Below are positions 6,112-6,364 of a stretch of 6,364 bases of DNA, one piece after another. The notes under the pieces are model-generated. The model was not told where the DNA came from and ran no database searches. It was given only the letters and a program-made list of their open reading frames with translations. The stretch is taken from contig JAPLJY010000240.1 in the NCBI GenBank assembly GCA_026388345.1, positions 1 through 6,364 of the forward strand, read 5' to 3'. The position numbers and the translations under genes were made by a program. This DNA comes from Deltaproteobacteria bacterium. Its GTDB lineage: Bacteria; Desulfobacterota; Syntrophia; Syntrophales; UBA5619. Each line of letters opens with the position of its first letter. Position 1 is the stretch's first letter.

Positions 6112-6363
6112 TCATGGTTTGGGCGGCCGCTGTCCCTTTGGAATATTCTTCATCAATTCACCGATATTCCCCATACCACCTGCGCCCATCACTTCCTGTA
6201 CACTGTTGACCTTCTTGTAATCACGCGGCACTTCGAACATGGAGGCTGTGGCCGCGCCTAACTTGATGTCTTTGAATTTCATGACCATCTTACCCCCGGA
6301 CCCCTGATATTTCGGGTTCGCAGGGACGGTAATTTCAGTTTGAATATTGAAATCTTTGAGATC
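6112..6363 (-). CDS. C-terminal part of a possible DUF4412-like protein (5' end outside window)
   Basis: On the minus strand the frame is open from the right edge for 83 codons to TGA at 6112-6114. The visible end includes KMVMKFKDIKLGAATASMFE followed by VPRDYKKVNSVQEVMG, then a Gly/Met-rich stretch (GAGGMGNIGELMKNIPKG) and a proline-rich tail (QRPPKP). The pattern of a strand with an F-x-x-I-K-x-G turn and then a FEVP-x-x-Y-K-K end is what I recall from DUF4412 proteins, which are generally exported and of unknown function. The visible part holds no signal peptide or catalytic motif, and its start is off the window. Clean codon use and a conserved-looking end argue that this is a real gene. 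The recognisable integrase remnant begins 12 bases past its stop, in the same frame. Confidence 0.6.
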   Translation of the reverse strand, partial: DLKDFNIQTEITVPANPKYQGSGGKMVMKFKDIKLGAATASMFEVPRDYKKVNSVQEVMGAGGMGNIGELMKNIPKGQRPPKP

Positions 6364-6364
6364 C

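Noticed and set aside
6028..6261. Plus-strand open frame of 77 codons near the right edge
   Set aside because: It overlaps the integrase remnant and the partial gene on the other strand, both of which show family-like protein sequence; this frame does not.
1..6364. CRISPR array, riboswitch, complete insertion sequence or an unknown multi-gene system
   Set aside because: No regular spaced repeats, no recognisable riboswitch core and no transposase with terminal inverted repeats were seen; apart from the tRNA-associated scar the genes are well-known metabolic families.

Overview
The window is a protein-coding bacterial stretch whose gene content suggests a fatty-acid-degrading organism. The FadN-type beta-oxidation fusion, the large acyl-CoA dehydrogenase with an extra C-terminal domain and the integrase remnant beside a tRNA are all common in Desulfobacterota (the former Deltaproteobacteria, for example Syntrophales-like lineages). 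This taxonomic guess comes from memory of families only and is tentative.

Region 1 (1-4853) is a three-gene, plus-strand beta-oxidation operon. It starts with the C-terminal half of an acyl-CoA dehydrogenase, cut by the left edge. Next is an 806-residue fusion of 3-hydroxyacyl-CoA dehydrogenase (N-terminal) and enoyl-CoA hydratase (C-terminal), the reverse domain order to E. coli FadB and the order of B. subtilis FadN. Last is a 398-residue FadA-like thiolase. Together they cover all four beta-oxidation steps: oxidation, hydration, second oxidation and thiolysis. All catalytic residues I looked for are present. The fusion and thiolase genes have strong ribosome binding sites, a long GC-rich hairpin lies between them, and a 15-bp-stem terminator ends the operon.

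Region 2 (4867-5734) is a stand-alone nitrilase-superfamily carbon-nitrogen hydrolase with an intact Glu-Lys-Cys triad. It has a recognisable sigma70-type promoter and ribosome binding site.

Region 3 (5743-5922) is a tRNA-Val(CAC) gene with encoded CCA, its own likely promoter and a strong terminator. Immediately beyond lies a pair of 8-bp direct repeats 11 bp apart.

Region 4 (5915-6364), read on the minus strand, is the decayed C-terminal end of a tyrosine-recombinase integrase, broken by a frameshift and lacking its 5' part. A partial gene enters from the right edge and stops 12 bp before the recognisable integrase homology; its tail resembles DUF4412 proteins. The tRNA, terminator, repeats and integrase tail together look like one end of an old integrated element, which is the most interesting part of the window.
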